Positions 43,362 through 53,881 of a stretch of DNA of 64,000 nt are shown here, piece after piece (the stretch's first letter is position 1; every line of letters begins with the position of its first letter). Position numbers and translations under genes: made by a program. This DNA comes from Bufo bufo (Eukaryota; Chordata; Amphibia; Anura; Bufonidae), in assembly GCF_905171765.1 (NCBI RefSeq), contig NC_053392.1, positions 506,336,556 to 506,400,555 on the forward strand. The letters are read 5' to 3'. The notes under the pieces were generated by a model. It had not been told where the DNA came from and did no database searches. It saw only the letters and a list, made by a program, of their open reading frames with translations.

Positions 43362-46300
43362 CAGTCCACCTGTAATCCATACAGTGAAAAGCCATAAAGT
43401 ATTCCAGTGAGGGAATTTTTTTTTATTTAAAAAAGGCCAAGTTAGTTTATCTGGCGTTCAATATACTAGATACAGTTAGGCCTGCGTTTCATACATCTGG
43501 AATTAGCAAACTAATGTGCTGGGGTTGGGAAAACATATATGTACCCATACTAGAATCTGTCAAAGAAAGCGGTACTCACATATAACAGTCATTCCATCTG
43601 TAATCCATACAGTCAAAAGACTGAAAGTATTCCAGTGAGGGAATTTTTTTTATTTAAAAAAGGCCAAGTTAGTTTATCTGGCGTTCAATATACTAGATAC
43701 AGTTAGGCCTGCGTTTCATACATCTGGAATTAGCAAACTAATTTGCTGGGGTTGGGAAAACATATATGTACCCATACTAGAATCTGTCAAAGAAAGCGGT
43801 ACTCACATATAACAGTCATTCCATCTGTAATCCATACAGTCAAAAGACTGAAAGTATTCCAGTGAGGGAATTTTTTTTATTTAAAAAAGGCCAAGTTAGT
43901 TTATCTGGCGTTCAATATACTAGATACAGTTAGGCCTGCGTTTCATACATCTGGAATTAGCAAACTAATGTGCTGGGGTTGGGAAAACATATATGTACCC
44001 ATACTAGAATCTGTCAAAGAAAGCGGTACTCACATATAACAGTCATTCCATCTGTAATCCATACAGTCAAAAGACTGAAAGTATTCCAGTGAGGGAATTT
44101 TTTTTATTTAAAAAAGGCCAAGTTAGTTTATCTGGCGTTCAATATACTAGATACAGTTAGGCCTGCGTTTCATACATCTGGAATTAGCAAACTAATGTGC
44201 TGGGGTTGGGAAAACATATATGTACCCATACTAGAATCTGTCAAAGAAAGCGGTACTCACATATAACAGTCATTCCATCTGTAATCCATACAGTCAAAAG
44301 ACTGAAAGTATTCCAGTGAGGGAATTTTTTTTATTTAAAAAAGGCCAAGTTAGTTTATCTGGCGTTCAATATACTAGATACAGTTAGGCCTGCGTTTCAT
44401 ACATCTGGAATTAGCAAACTAATGTGCTGGGGTTGGGAAAACATATATGTACCCATACTAGAATCTGTCAAAGAAAGCGGTACTCACATATAACAGTCAT
44501 TCCATCTGTAATCCATACAGTCAAAAGACTGAAAGTATTCCAGTGAGGGAATTTTTTTTATTTAAAAAAGGCCAAGTTAGTTTATCTGGCGTTCAATATA
44601 CTAGATACAGTTAGGCCTGCGTTTCATACATCTGGAATTAGCAAACTAATTTGCTGGGGTTGGGAAAACATATATGTACCCATACTAGAATCTGTCAAAG
44701 AAAGCGGTACTCACATATAACAGTCATTCCATCTGTAATCCATACAGTCAAAAGACTGAAAGTATTCCAGTGAGGGAATTTTTTTTATTTAAAAAAGGCC
44801 AAGTTAGTTTATCTGGCGTTCAATATACTAGATACAGTTAGGCCTGCGTTTCATACATCTGGAATTAGCAAACTAATGTGCTGGGGTTGGGAAAACATAT
44901 ATGTACCCATAGTAGAATCTGTCAAAGAAAGCGGTACTCACATATAACAGTCATTCCATCTGTAATCCATACAGTCAAAGGACTGAAAGTATTCCAGTGA
45001 GGGAATTTTTTTTATTTAAAAAAGGCCAAGTTAGTTTATCTGGCGTTCAATATGCTAGATACAGTTAGGCCTGCGTTTCATACATCTGGAATTAGCAAAC
45101 TAATGTGCTGGGGTTGGGAAAACATATATGTACCCATACTAGAATCTGTCAAAGAAAGCGGTACTCACATATACAGTAACAGTCATTCCATCTGTAATCC
45201 ATACAGTCAAAAGACTGAAAGTATTCCAGTGAGGGAATTTTTTTTATTTAAAAAAGGCCAAGTTAGTTTATCTGGCGTTCAATATACTAGATACAGTTAG
45301 GCCTGCGTTTCATACATCTGGAATTAGCAAACTAATGTGCTGGGGTTGGGAAAACATATATGTACCCATACTAGAATCTGTCAAAGAAAGCGGTACTCAC
45401 ATATAACAGTCATTCCATCTGTAATCCATACAGTCAAAAGACTGAAAGTATTCCAGTGAGGGAATTTTTTTTATTTAAAAAAGGCCAAGTTAGTTTATCT
45501 GGCGTTCAATATACTAGATACAGTTAGGCCTGCGTTTCATACATCTGGAATTAGCAAACTAATGTGCTGGGGTTGGGAAAACATATATGTACCCATACTA
45601 GAATCTGTCAAAGAAAGCGGTACTCACATATAACAGTCATTCCATCTGTAATCCATACAGTCAAAAGACTGAAAGTATTCCAGTGAGGGAATTTTTTTTA
45701 TTTAAAAAAGGCCAAGTTAGTTTATCTGGCGTTCAATATACTAGATACAGTTAGGCCTGCGTTTCATACATCTGGAATTAGCAAACTAATGTGCTGGGGT
45801 TGGGAAAACATATATGTACCCATAGTAGAATCTGTCAAAGAAAGCGGTACTCACATATAACAGTCATTCCATCTGTAATCCATACAGTCAAAAGACTGAA
45901 AGTATTCCAGTGAGGGAATTTTTTTTATTTAAAAAAGGCCAAGTTAGTTTATCTGGCGTTCAATATACTAGATACAGTTAGGCCTGCGTTTCATGCATCT
46001 GGAATTAGCAAACTAATGTGCTGGGGTTGGGAAAACATATATGTACCCATACTAGAATCTGTCAAAGAAAGCGGTACTCACATATAACAGTCATTCCATC
46101 TGTAATCCATACAGTCAAAAGACTGAAAGTATTCCAGTGAGGGAATTTTTTTTTTATTTAAAAAAGGCCAAGTTAGTTTATCTGGCGTTCAATATACTAG
46201 ATACAGTTAGGCCTGCGTTTCATACATCTGGAATTAGCAAACTAATGTGCTGGGGTTGGGAAAACATATATGTACCCATACTAGAATCTGTCAAAGAAAG

Positions 46301-47281
46301 CGGTACTCACATATAACAGTCATTCCATCTGTAATCCATACAGTCAAAAGACTGAAAGTATTCCAGTGAGGGAATTTTTTTTATTTAAAAAAGGCCAAGT
46401 TAGTTTATCTGGCGTTCAATATACTAGATACAGTTAGGCCTGCGTTTCATACATCTGGAATTAGCAAACTAATTTGCTGGGGTTGGGAAAACATATATGT
46501 ACCCATACTAGAATCTGTCAAAGAAAGCGGTACTCACATATAACAGTCATTCCATCTGTAATCCATACAGTCAAAAGACTGAAAGTATTCCAGTGAGGGA
46601 ATTTTTTTTATTTAAAAAAGGCCAAGTTAGTTTATCTGGCGTTCAATATACTAGATACAGTTAGGCCTGCGTTTCATACATCTGGAATTAGCAAACTAAT
46701 GTGCTGGGGTTGGGAAAACATATATGTACCCATACTAGAATCTGTCAAAGAAAGCGGTACTCACATATAACAGTCATTCCATCTGTAATCCATACAGTCA
46801 AAAGACTGAAAGTATTCCAGTGAGGGAATTTTTTTTATTTAAAAAAGGCCAAGTTAGTTTATCTGGCGTTCAATATACTAGATACAGTTAGGCCTGCGTT
46901 TCATACATCTGGAATTAGCAAACTAATTTGCTGGGGTTGGGAAAACATATATGTACCCATACTAGAATCTGTCAAAGAAAGCGGTACTCACATATAACAG
47001 TCATTCCATCTGTAATCCATACAGTCAAAAGACTGAAAGTATTCCAGTGAGGGAATTTTTTTTATTTAAAAAAGGCCAAGTTAGTTTATCTGGCGTTCAA
47101 TATACTAGATACAGTTAGGCCTGCGTTTCATACATCTGGAATTAGCAAACTAATTTGCTGGGGTTGGGAAAACATATATGTACCCATACTAGAATCTGTC
47201 AAAGAAAGCGGTACTCACATATAACAGTCATTCCATCTGTAATCCATACAGTCAAAAGACTGAAAGTATTCCAGTGAGGGG
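43362..47281. repeat. About 17 tandem units of 227 bp upstream of the transposase
   Basis: ATTCCATCTGTAATCC recurs at 43591, 43818, 44045, 44272 and on at 227-bp steps to 47230. One step is 232 bp (extra CAGTA before 45185) and one 229 bp (two extra T before 46322). The first unit is clearly diverged; the rest differ at only a handful of positions, such as AATGTGCTGG/AATTTGCTGG and TACTAG/TAGTAG. Each unit has a T8 tract followed by ATTTAAAAAAGGCC. No coding potential. The last partial unit ends about 55 bp before the start codon. Confidence 0.95.
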
Positions 47282-47288
47282 ATTTTGC

Positions 47289-47297
47289 TTATAAAAA
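47289..47297 (+). promoter_or_regulatory. TATA-like box close to the transposase start
   Basis: TTATAAAAA lies about 40 bp upstream of the ATG at 47336, just after the array leaves its repeat consensus. If used, the 5' leader would be very short. It is weak evidence on its own. Confidence 0.25.
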
Positions 47298-47335
47298 ATA
47301 ATATATTTCATTGTGGTGCGAGTTGAATCGCAACA

Positions 47336-50300
47336 ATGAAGAAAAATACTATTAAGGGACGAGGACGCGGTCGAGGTGGTGTCCGTGGAGCCTCTGTTGC
47401 TGGTAGAGGACGTGGCCGTTCGGCCCCAGGCGCACACAGTAGGGAACGAACTCCCTCAACTAGCCGGCAGAATGTACCGCAATATCTCGTGGGGCACAAT
47501 GCCGCTCTTAGGATGGTAAGGCCTGAGCAGGTACAGGCATTAATCGATTGGGTGGCCGACAGTGCTTCCAGCACGTTCACCACATGGTCTTCCACCCAGT
47601 CTTCTGCGGAAAGCGCACAGGTGGCACCTGAAAACCAAGCCCATCAGTCTGTCACATCACCCCCAAGCATATCAGGGAAACGGTCTGAGCCACAAGTTAT
47701 GCAGCAGTCTCTTCTTCTGTTTGAAGACTCTGCTTCCAGGGTTTCCCAGGGGCGTCCACCTAGCCCTTCCCCAGTGGAGGAAGACATACAATGCACTGAC
47801 GCACAACCACTTATGTCTCCAGATGAAGAGGACATGGGAATACCACCACAGCAGAGTCACCGACTCTCTGATGATGACGAAACACAGGTGCCCACTGCCG
47901 CGTCTTTTTGCAGTGTGCAGACTGAACAGGAGGAGGTCAGGGAGGGAGACTGGGTGGAAGACGATGCAGAGGACGATGAGGTCTTAGACCCCACATGGAC
48001 TGAAGGTCGTGGCGATGACTTTCACAGTTCAGAGGAAGAGGTAGTGGTGAGACCGAGACAACAGCGAAGCCAAAGAGGGAGCAGGGGGCCAAAGCAGACG
48101 AGCCGCCGCCCCCAGAGTTCGCCTGCTACTGGACATCGCCAACAGGGACCCAGCCCCACAAAGGCAGCTTCAAAGAGTTCCCTGGCATGGCACTTCTTTA
48201 AACAATGTCCTACCGACAAGACCCGAGTGACTTGCACGCTCTGCCATCAGAGCCTGAGGCGAGGCATTAACGTTCTGAACCTCAGCACAACCTGCATGAC
48301 CAGGCATCTACATGCAAAGCATGAACTGCAGTGGGGTACACACCTTAAAAACCAGGCACTCGCTGAGGCTCCCCCTGCTCCCTCTACCGCTGCTGCCTCG
48401 GCTTCCGCCTCGAGAGGAATGTTGCCACCTGCCGAGCAGCAAACAGAGGATGTGCCACCGACACCACCGCCACCGTCAACTAGCGTCTCCACTATATCAC
48501 ACAGCAGCGTTCAGCTCTCAATATCTCAAACCTTAGAGAGGAAGCGCAAATTCCCCCAGAGTCACCCTCGAGCCCTTGGCCTGAACGCCAGCATTTCTAA
48601 ACTGCTGGCCTTTGAAATGCTGTCATTCCGGCTGGTGGACACAGACAGCTTCAAAAAGCTGATGGCCATGGCTGTCCCGCAGTATGTGGTTCCCAGCCGC
48701 CACTACTTCTCCAAGACAGCCGTGCCTTCCCTGCACATGCAAGTGTCCGATAAAATCAAGTGTGCACTGCGCAACGCCATTTGTGGCAAGGTCCACCTAA
48801 CCACAGATACGTGGACCAGTAAGCACGGCCAGGGACGCTATATCTCACTAACTGCACACTGGATGAATGTAGTGGCGGCTGGGCCCCCGGCGGACAGTTC
48901 CTTGGCGCACGCCCTTCCGCCCCCTAGGATCGCAGGGCATCATTCTCTGCCTCCTGTAGCCTCCTCCTCCTACTCGGCTTCCTCCTCCACTGCTTCCACC
49001 AGCTCATCCGGTCAGCCACACACCTTCACCACCAACTTCAGCACAGCCCGGGGTAAACGTCAGCAGGCCATTCTGAAACTCATATGTTTGGGGGACAGGC
49101 CCCACACCGCACAGGAGTTGTGGCGGGGTATTGAACAACAGACCGACGAGTGGTTTCTGCCGGTGGGCCTCAAGCCAGGCCTGGTGGTATGCGATAATGG
49201 GCGAAATCTCGTGGCAGCTCTGGGACTAGCCGGTTTGACGCACATCCCTTGCCTGGCGCATGTGCTGAACTTGGTGGTGCAGAGGTTCATTCACCACTAC
49301 CCCAACATGTCAGAGCTGCTGCATAAAGTGCGGGCCGTCTGTGCGCGCTTCCGCCGTTCACATCCTGCCGCTGCTCGCCTGTCTGCTCTACAGCGGAACT
49401 TCGGCCTTCCCGCTCACCGCCTCATATGCGACGTGCCCACCCGGTGGAACTCCACCTTGCACATGCTGGAGAGACTGTGCGAGCAGCAGCAGGCCATAGT
49501 GGAGTTTCAGCTGCAGCACGCTCGCGTCAGTCGTACTGCCGAACAGCACCACTTCACCACCAATGATTGGGCCTCCATGCGAGACCTGTGTGCCCTGCTG
49601 CGCTGTTTCGAGTACTCCACCAACATGGCCAGTGGCGATGACACTGTTATCAGCGTTACAATACCACTTCTATGTCTCCTTGAGAAAACACTTAGGGCAA
49701 TGATGTTAGAGGAGGTGGCCCAGGTGGAGGAGGATGAGGGCTCGTTTCTAACACTTTCGGGCCAGTCTGTTCGAAGTGGCTCAGAGGGAGGTTTGTTTAA
49801 GCAGCAGAGGACAGGTTCACAAGTCGCCAGCCAAGGCACTGTACTGGAGGACGAGGAGGATGAGGAGGAGGAGGTGGAGGGGGACGAGGATGACGCAAGT
49901 TCACAGCGGGGTGGCAGCCCAGGCCCATCACTGGTGCGTGGCTGGGGGGATACGGTGGACGATGACGATACGCCTCCCACAGAGGACAGCTTGTCCTTAC
50001 CCATGGGTAGCCTGGCCCACATGAGCGAATATATGCTCCAATGCCTGCGCAACGACAGCAGAGTTGCCCACGTTTTAACGTGTGCAGACTACTGGGTGGC
50101 CACCCTGCTGGATACCCGGTATAAAGACAATGTGCCCACTTTAATTCCTGAACTGGAGCGCGACCGTAAGATGCGCGAGTACAAGCGCACGCTGATAGAG
50201 GCGCTCTTGAGAGCATTCCCACATGTCACAGGGGAACAGGTGGAAGGTGAAGGCAGAGGAGTGGCAAGAGGTCGCCAACGCAGCTGTGTCACGGCCAGCT

Positions 50301-50707
50301 CATCTGAGGGCAGGGTTAGCATGGCAGAAATGTGGAAAAGTTTTGTCTCCACGCCACAGCTATCTGCACCGACACCTGATACGGAACGTGTTAGCAGGAG
50401 GCAGCATTTCACTAACATGGTTGAACAGTATGTCTGCACACCCCTCCACATCCTGACGGATGGTTCGGCCCCATTCAACTACTGGGTTTCGAAATTGTCC
50501 ACGTGGCCAGAGTTAGCATGTTATGCCTTGGAGGTGCTTTCCTGCCCGGCGGCCAGCGTTTTATCTGAACGCGTATTCAGCACGGCAGGGGGCGTCATTA
50601 CTGACAAGCGCAGCCGCCTGTCCACAGCCAACGTGGACAAGCTGACCTTCATAAAGATGAACCAGGCATGGATCCCACAGGACCTGTCCCTCCCTTGTGC
50701 AGAGTAG
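47336..50707 (+). CDS. hAT (Ac-group-like) transposase, 1,123 aa, uninterrupted
   Basis: Catalyses cut-and-paste transposition of the element in the nucleus. The ATG has A at -3. Residues 1-30 are rich in RGR/GRG repeats; residues about 100-240 are acidic and serine-rich. A BED zinc finger spans about 283-330 with W285, C300, C303, H324 and H329. The RNase H-like core has D491 in TTDTWTS, D620 in VVCDNGRN, the C639/H642 pair in CLAHVLNL, and RWNSTLHMLERL after it. An acidic run (EDEEDEEEEVEGDEDD) sits at about 840-855 within the inserted helical domain. Near the C-terminus come the dimerisation region SCPAASVLSERVFSTAGG with E1078 and the motif RSRLSTANVDKL. All three acidic residues are present and no stop or shift was seen. 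Typical hAT transposases have 600-900 residues; the extra length is N-terminal and low-complexity. Sequence is GC-richer than its surroundings. A domesticated host gene is unlikely, because termini and target duplication are intact. Confidence 0.95.
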   Translation: MKKNTIKGRGRGRGGVRGASVAGRGRGRSAPGAHSRERTPSTSRQNVPQYLVGHNAALRMVRPEQVQALIDWVADSASSTFTTWSSTQSSAESAQVAPENQAHQSVTSPPSISGKRSEPQVMQQSLLLFEDSASRVSQGRPPSPSPVEEDIQCTDAQPLMSPDEEDMGIPPQQSHRLSDDDETQVPTAASFCSVQTEQEEVREGDWVEDDAEDDEVLDPTWTEGRGDDFHSSEEEVVVRPRQQRSQRGSRGPKQTSRRPQSSPATGHRQQGPSPTKAASKSSLAWHFFKQCPTDKTRVTCTLCHQSLRRGINVLNLSTTCMTRHLHAKHELQWGTHLKNQALAEAPPAPSTAAASASASRGMLPPAEQQTEDVPPTPPPPSTSVSTISHSSVQLSISQTLERKRKFPQSHPRALGLNASISKLLAFEMLSFRLVDTDSFKKLMAMAVPQYVVPSRHYFSKTAVPSLHMQVSDKIKCALRNAICGKVHLTTDTWTSKHGQGRYISLTAHWMNVVAAGPPADSSLAHALPPPRIAGHHSLPPVASSSYSASSSTASTSSSGQPHTFTTNFSTARGKRQQAILKLICLGDRPHTAQELWRGIEQQTDEWFLPVGLKPGLVVCDNGRNLVAALGLAGLTHIPCLAHVLNLVVQRFIHHYPNMSELLHKVRAVCARFRRSHPAAARLSALQRNFGLPAHRLICDVPTRWNSTLHMLERLCEQQQAIVEFQLQHARVSRTAEQHHFTTNDWASMRDLCALLRCFEYSTNMASGDDTVISVTIPLLCLLEKTLRAMMLEEVAQVEEDEGSFLTLSGQSVRSGSEGGLFKQQRTGSQVASQGTVLEDEEDEEEEVEGDEDDASSQRGGSPGPSLVRGWGDTVDDDDTPPTEDSLSLPMGSLAHMSEYMLQCLRNDSRVAHVLTCADYWVATLLDTRYKDNVPTLIPELERDRKMREYKRTLIEALLRAFPHVTGEQVEGEGRGVARGRQRSCVTASSSEGRVSMAEMWKSFVSTPQLSAPTPDTERVSRRQHFTNMVEQYVCTPLHILTDGSAPFNYWVSKLSTWPELACYALEVLSCPAASVLSERVFSTAGGVITDKRSRLSTANVDKLTFIKMNQAWIPQDLSLPCAE

Positions 50708-50784
50708 TCCTTATTAACTGCCTAAAACATGTCTTGTTGTGCTACGGGCCACTTCTTTATTTGATACAAATTTTATGAAACCCA

Positions 50785-53420
50785 CAGTTGAATGAAACTC
50801 TTCTCTGTCTGGGCGCCGGGGCCTAACCAGATGAAAGTGGCCGGTTAAACTAACGGGTGACATGAAGCCATAACCTCTGCCATGCTACCTCTGTCTTCTG
50901 TCTGGGTGCTGAGGCCTAAGTCAAATAAAGCGGTCTTCTGCTGTGCTGGGGGATATGAAGCTAATCTCTGACCTCTCTCCTCTGTCTGGGTCCAAAGGCC
51001 TAAATCACTGAAAGAGGCCTTCTCCTGTGGTGTGTGATATGATGCCAGAATATGTGCTGTGGGGCCTCTCTCCTCTTCCTGGGTGCAGGGGTCAAATAAA
51101 CTAAATTGTGGCCTACTCCTGTGGTGGCTGATATGATGCCAGAATATGTGCTGTGGTGCCTCTCTCCTCTTCCTGGGTGCAGGGGTCAAAGTAACTCAAT
51201 GGTGGCTTCTCCTGTGGTGGCTGATATGATGCCAGAATATGTGCTGTGGTGCCTCTCTCCTCTGTCTGGGTCCAAAGGCCTAAATCACTGAAAGAGGCCT
51301 TCTCCTGTGGTGTGTGATATGATGCCTGAATATGTGCTGTGGTGCCTCTCTCCTCTTCCTGGGTGCGGGGGTCAAAGTAACTCAATGGTGGCTTCTCCTG
51401 TGGTGGCTGATATGATGCCAGAATATGTGCTGTGGGGCCTCTCTCCTCTTCCTGGGTGCAGGGGTCAAAGTAACTCAATGGTGGCTTCTCCTGTGGTGGC
51501 TGATATGATGCCAGAATATGTGCTGTGGTGCCTCTCTCCTCTTCCTGGGTGCAGGGGTCAAAGTAACTAAATGGTGGCTTCTCCTGTGGTGGCTGATATG
51601 ATGCCAGAATATGTGCTGTGGGGCCTCTCTCCTCTTCCTGGGTGCAGGGGTCAAAGTAACTAAATGGTGGCTTCTCCTGTGGTGGCTGATATGATGCCAG
51701 AATATGTGCTGTGGGGCCTCTCTGCTCTTCCTGGGTGCAGGGGTCAAAGTAACTCAATGGTGGCTTCTCCTGTGGTGGTTAGTATGATGCCAGAATATGT
51801 GCTGTGGGGCCTCTCTCCTCTTCCTGGGTGCAGGGGTCAAAGTAACTCAATCGTGGCTTCTCCTGTGGTGGCTGATATAATGCCAGAATATGTGCTGTGG
51901 TGCCTCTCTCCTCTTCCTGGGTGCAGGGGTCAAAGTAACTAAATGGTGGCTTCTCCTGTGGTGGCTGATATGATGCCAGAATATGTGCTGTGGTGCCTCT
52001 CTCCTCTTCCTGGGTGCGGGGGTCAAAGTAACTCAATGGTGGCTTCTCCTGTGGTGGCTGATATGATGCCAGAATATGTGCTGTGGGGCCTCTCTCCTCT
52101 TCCTGGGTGCAGGGGTCAAAGTAACTCAATGGTGGCTTCTCCTGTGCTGATTGATATAAAGCTGATGGTTGTGCCATCTGACATGGTTGCCAGGGTCTGA
52201 TTCAATGGGGGCCTACTCCTGTGGTGGGTGATCTAAATGCCTGATTCTCTGCTGTGAAACCTCTCTCCTCCGTCTGGGTGTAGGGGTCAAAGTCTTTCAA
52301 AGTCGCCTTCTCCTGTGCTGATTGATATGAAGCTGATGGTTGTGCCATCGGACATGGTTGCCGGGGTCCCATTAAATTGTGGCCTACTCCTGTGGTGGTT
52401 GATATGATGCCTGATTCTCTGATGTGGAACCTCTCTCCTCTGTTTGGGTGAAGGGGTCAAAGTAACTAAATGGTGGCTTCTCCTGTGGTGGCTGATATGA
52501 TGCCAGAATATGTGCTGTGGGGCCTCTCTCCTCTTCCTGGGTGCAGGGGTCAAAGTAACTCAATGGTGGCTTCTCCTGTGGTGGCTGATATGATGCCAGA
52601 ATATGTGCTGTGGTGCCTCTCTCCTCTTCCTGGGTGCGGGGGTCAAAGTAACTCAATGGTGGCTTCTCCTGTGGTGGCTGATATGATGCCAGAATATGTG
52701 CTGTGGTGCCTCTCTCCTCTTCCTGGGTGCGGGGGTCAAAGTAACTCAATGGTGGCTTCTCCTGTGGTGGCTGATATGATGCCAGAATATGTGCTGTGGT
52801 GCCTCTCTCCTCTTCCTGGGTGCAGGGGTCAAAGTAACTAAATGGTGGCTTCTCCTGTGGTGGTTGATATGATGCCTGATTCTCTGCTGTGAAACCTCTC
52901 TCCTCCATCTGGGTGTAGGGGTCAAAGTCTTTCAAAGTCGCCTTCTCCTGTGCTGATTGATATAAAGCTGATGGTTGTGCCATCTGACATGGTTGCCAGG
53001 GTCTGATTCAATGGGGGCCTACTCCTGTGGTGGGTGATCTAAATGCCTGATTCTCTGCTGTGAAACCTCTCTCCTCCGTCTGGGTGTAGGGGTCAAAGTC
53101 TTTCAAAGTCGCCTTCTCCTGTGCTGATTGATATGAAGCTGATGGTTGTGCCATCTGACATGGTTGCCGGGGTCTGATTCAATGGTGGCCTACTCCTGTG
53201 GTGGGTGATCTAAATGCATGATTCTCTGCTGTGTAACCTCTTTCCTCCGTCTGGGTGTAGGGGTCAAAGTAACTAAATGGTGGCCTACTCCTGTGGTGGG
53301 TGATATGATGCATGGTTCTCTGCTGTGGGACCTCTCTCCTTTGTCTGGGTGCTGTGGTCAAAATAATAGTAAGTGACCTTCTCCATTGGTGGGTGACTTG
53401 AAGCCTGATTCTGTGCTATG
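50785..53420. repeat. About 28 tandem units of 93 bp downstream of the transposase
   Basis: TCTGGG or CCTGGG followed by TGC recurs at 50808, 50901, 50985, 51078 and on to 53344, mostly at 93-bp steps with one 84-bp step. Central units (51200-52850) are nearly identical; edge units are diverged, as expected for arrays homogenised from the middle. Because 93 is a multiple of three, frames stay open for up to 214 codons on the minus strand, repeating a 31-residue pattern that includes SYFDPCTQEEERG. Confidence 0.95.
50924..50929 (+). terminator. Possible polyadenylation signal of the hAT transcript
   Basis: First AATAAA downstream of the transposase stop, about 220 bp after it; another lies at about 51097. 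Both are inside the start of the 93-bp array. Use is unproven. Confidence 0.3.
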
Positions 53421-53881
53421 GGACCTCACTCCAATTAATATTGTTTAATTTTTATTTATTTTATGTTAACTCATCATTTCCCTATCTACATTTGTTTGCA
53501 GGGGATTTAACTACATTTTGCTGCCTTTTGCAGCCCTCTAGCCCTTTCCGGGTGTGTTTTACAGCCTTTTTAGTGCCCAAAAGTTCGGGTCCCCATTGAC
53601 TTCTATGGGGTTCGGGTTCGGGATGAAGTTCGGGTCGAGTTCGGATCCCGAACCCGAACATTTTTCGAAAGTTCGGCCGAACTCGTCGAACCCGAACATC
53701 CAGGTGTTCGCTCAACTCTACTAATGACATCTCCAAGAGCTAATTGGAGTCAGGTGTCAGCTAACTGGAGTCCAATCAATTAGATGAGATTGGAGGTGTT
53801 GGTTACAGCTGCCCTGCCCTATAAAAAACACATACCAGTTCTGGGTTTGCTTTTCACAAGAAGCATTGCCTGATGCGAATG

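Larger units (their letters stand above)
42550..53720 (+). mobile_element. 11.2-kb hAT transposon with intact transposase frame
   Basis: The termini TAGTGTTGAGCGAAC and GTTCGCTCAACTCTA are 15-bp inverted repeats with one mismatch. The octamer CTAATGAC lies directly outside both (42542-42549 and 53721-53728), a perfect 8-bp target duplication. The duplication fits the nTnnnnAn preference reported for the Ac group of hAT elements. Subterminal zones at both ends are packed with GTTCGGG/CCCGAAC words, likely transposase-binding sites. Order inside: promoter-like zone, 227-bp array, transposase, 93-bp array. Most animal hAT elements are 2.5-5 kb, so this copy is very large; the arrays account for most of the excess. 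Confidence 0.95.

Noticed and set aside
43362..47281. CRISPR-like regular repeats
   Set aside because: Units are contiguous 227-bp tandem repeats with no unique spacers, in a eukaryotic transposon.
47336..50707. Domesticated host ZBED-type gene
   Set aside because: The frame sits between intact inverted termini and an exact 8-bp duplication inside another transposon, which is what an active or recently active element looks like.
51113..51757. 214-codon minus-strand open frame
   Set aside because: It lies in the 93-bp array; the frame is open only because the unit length is divisible by three. The similar frames at 52384-52983 and 51779-52177 have the same cause.
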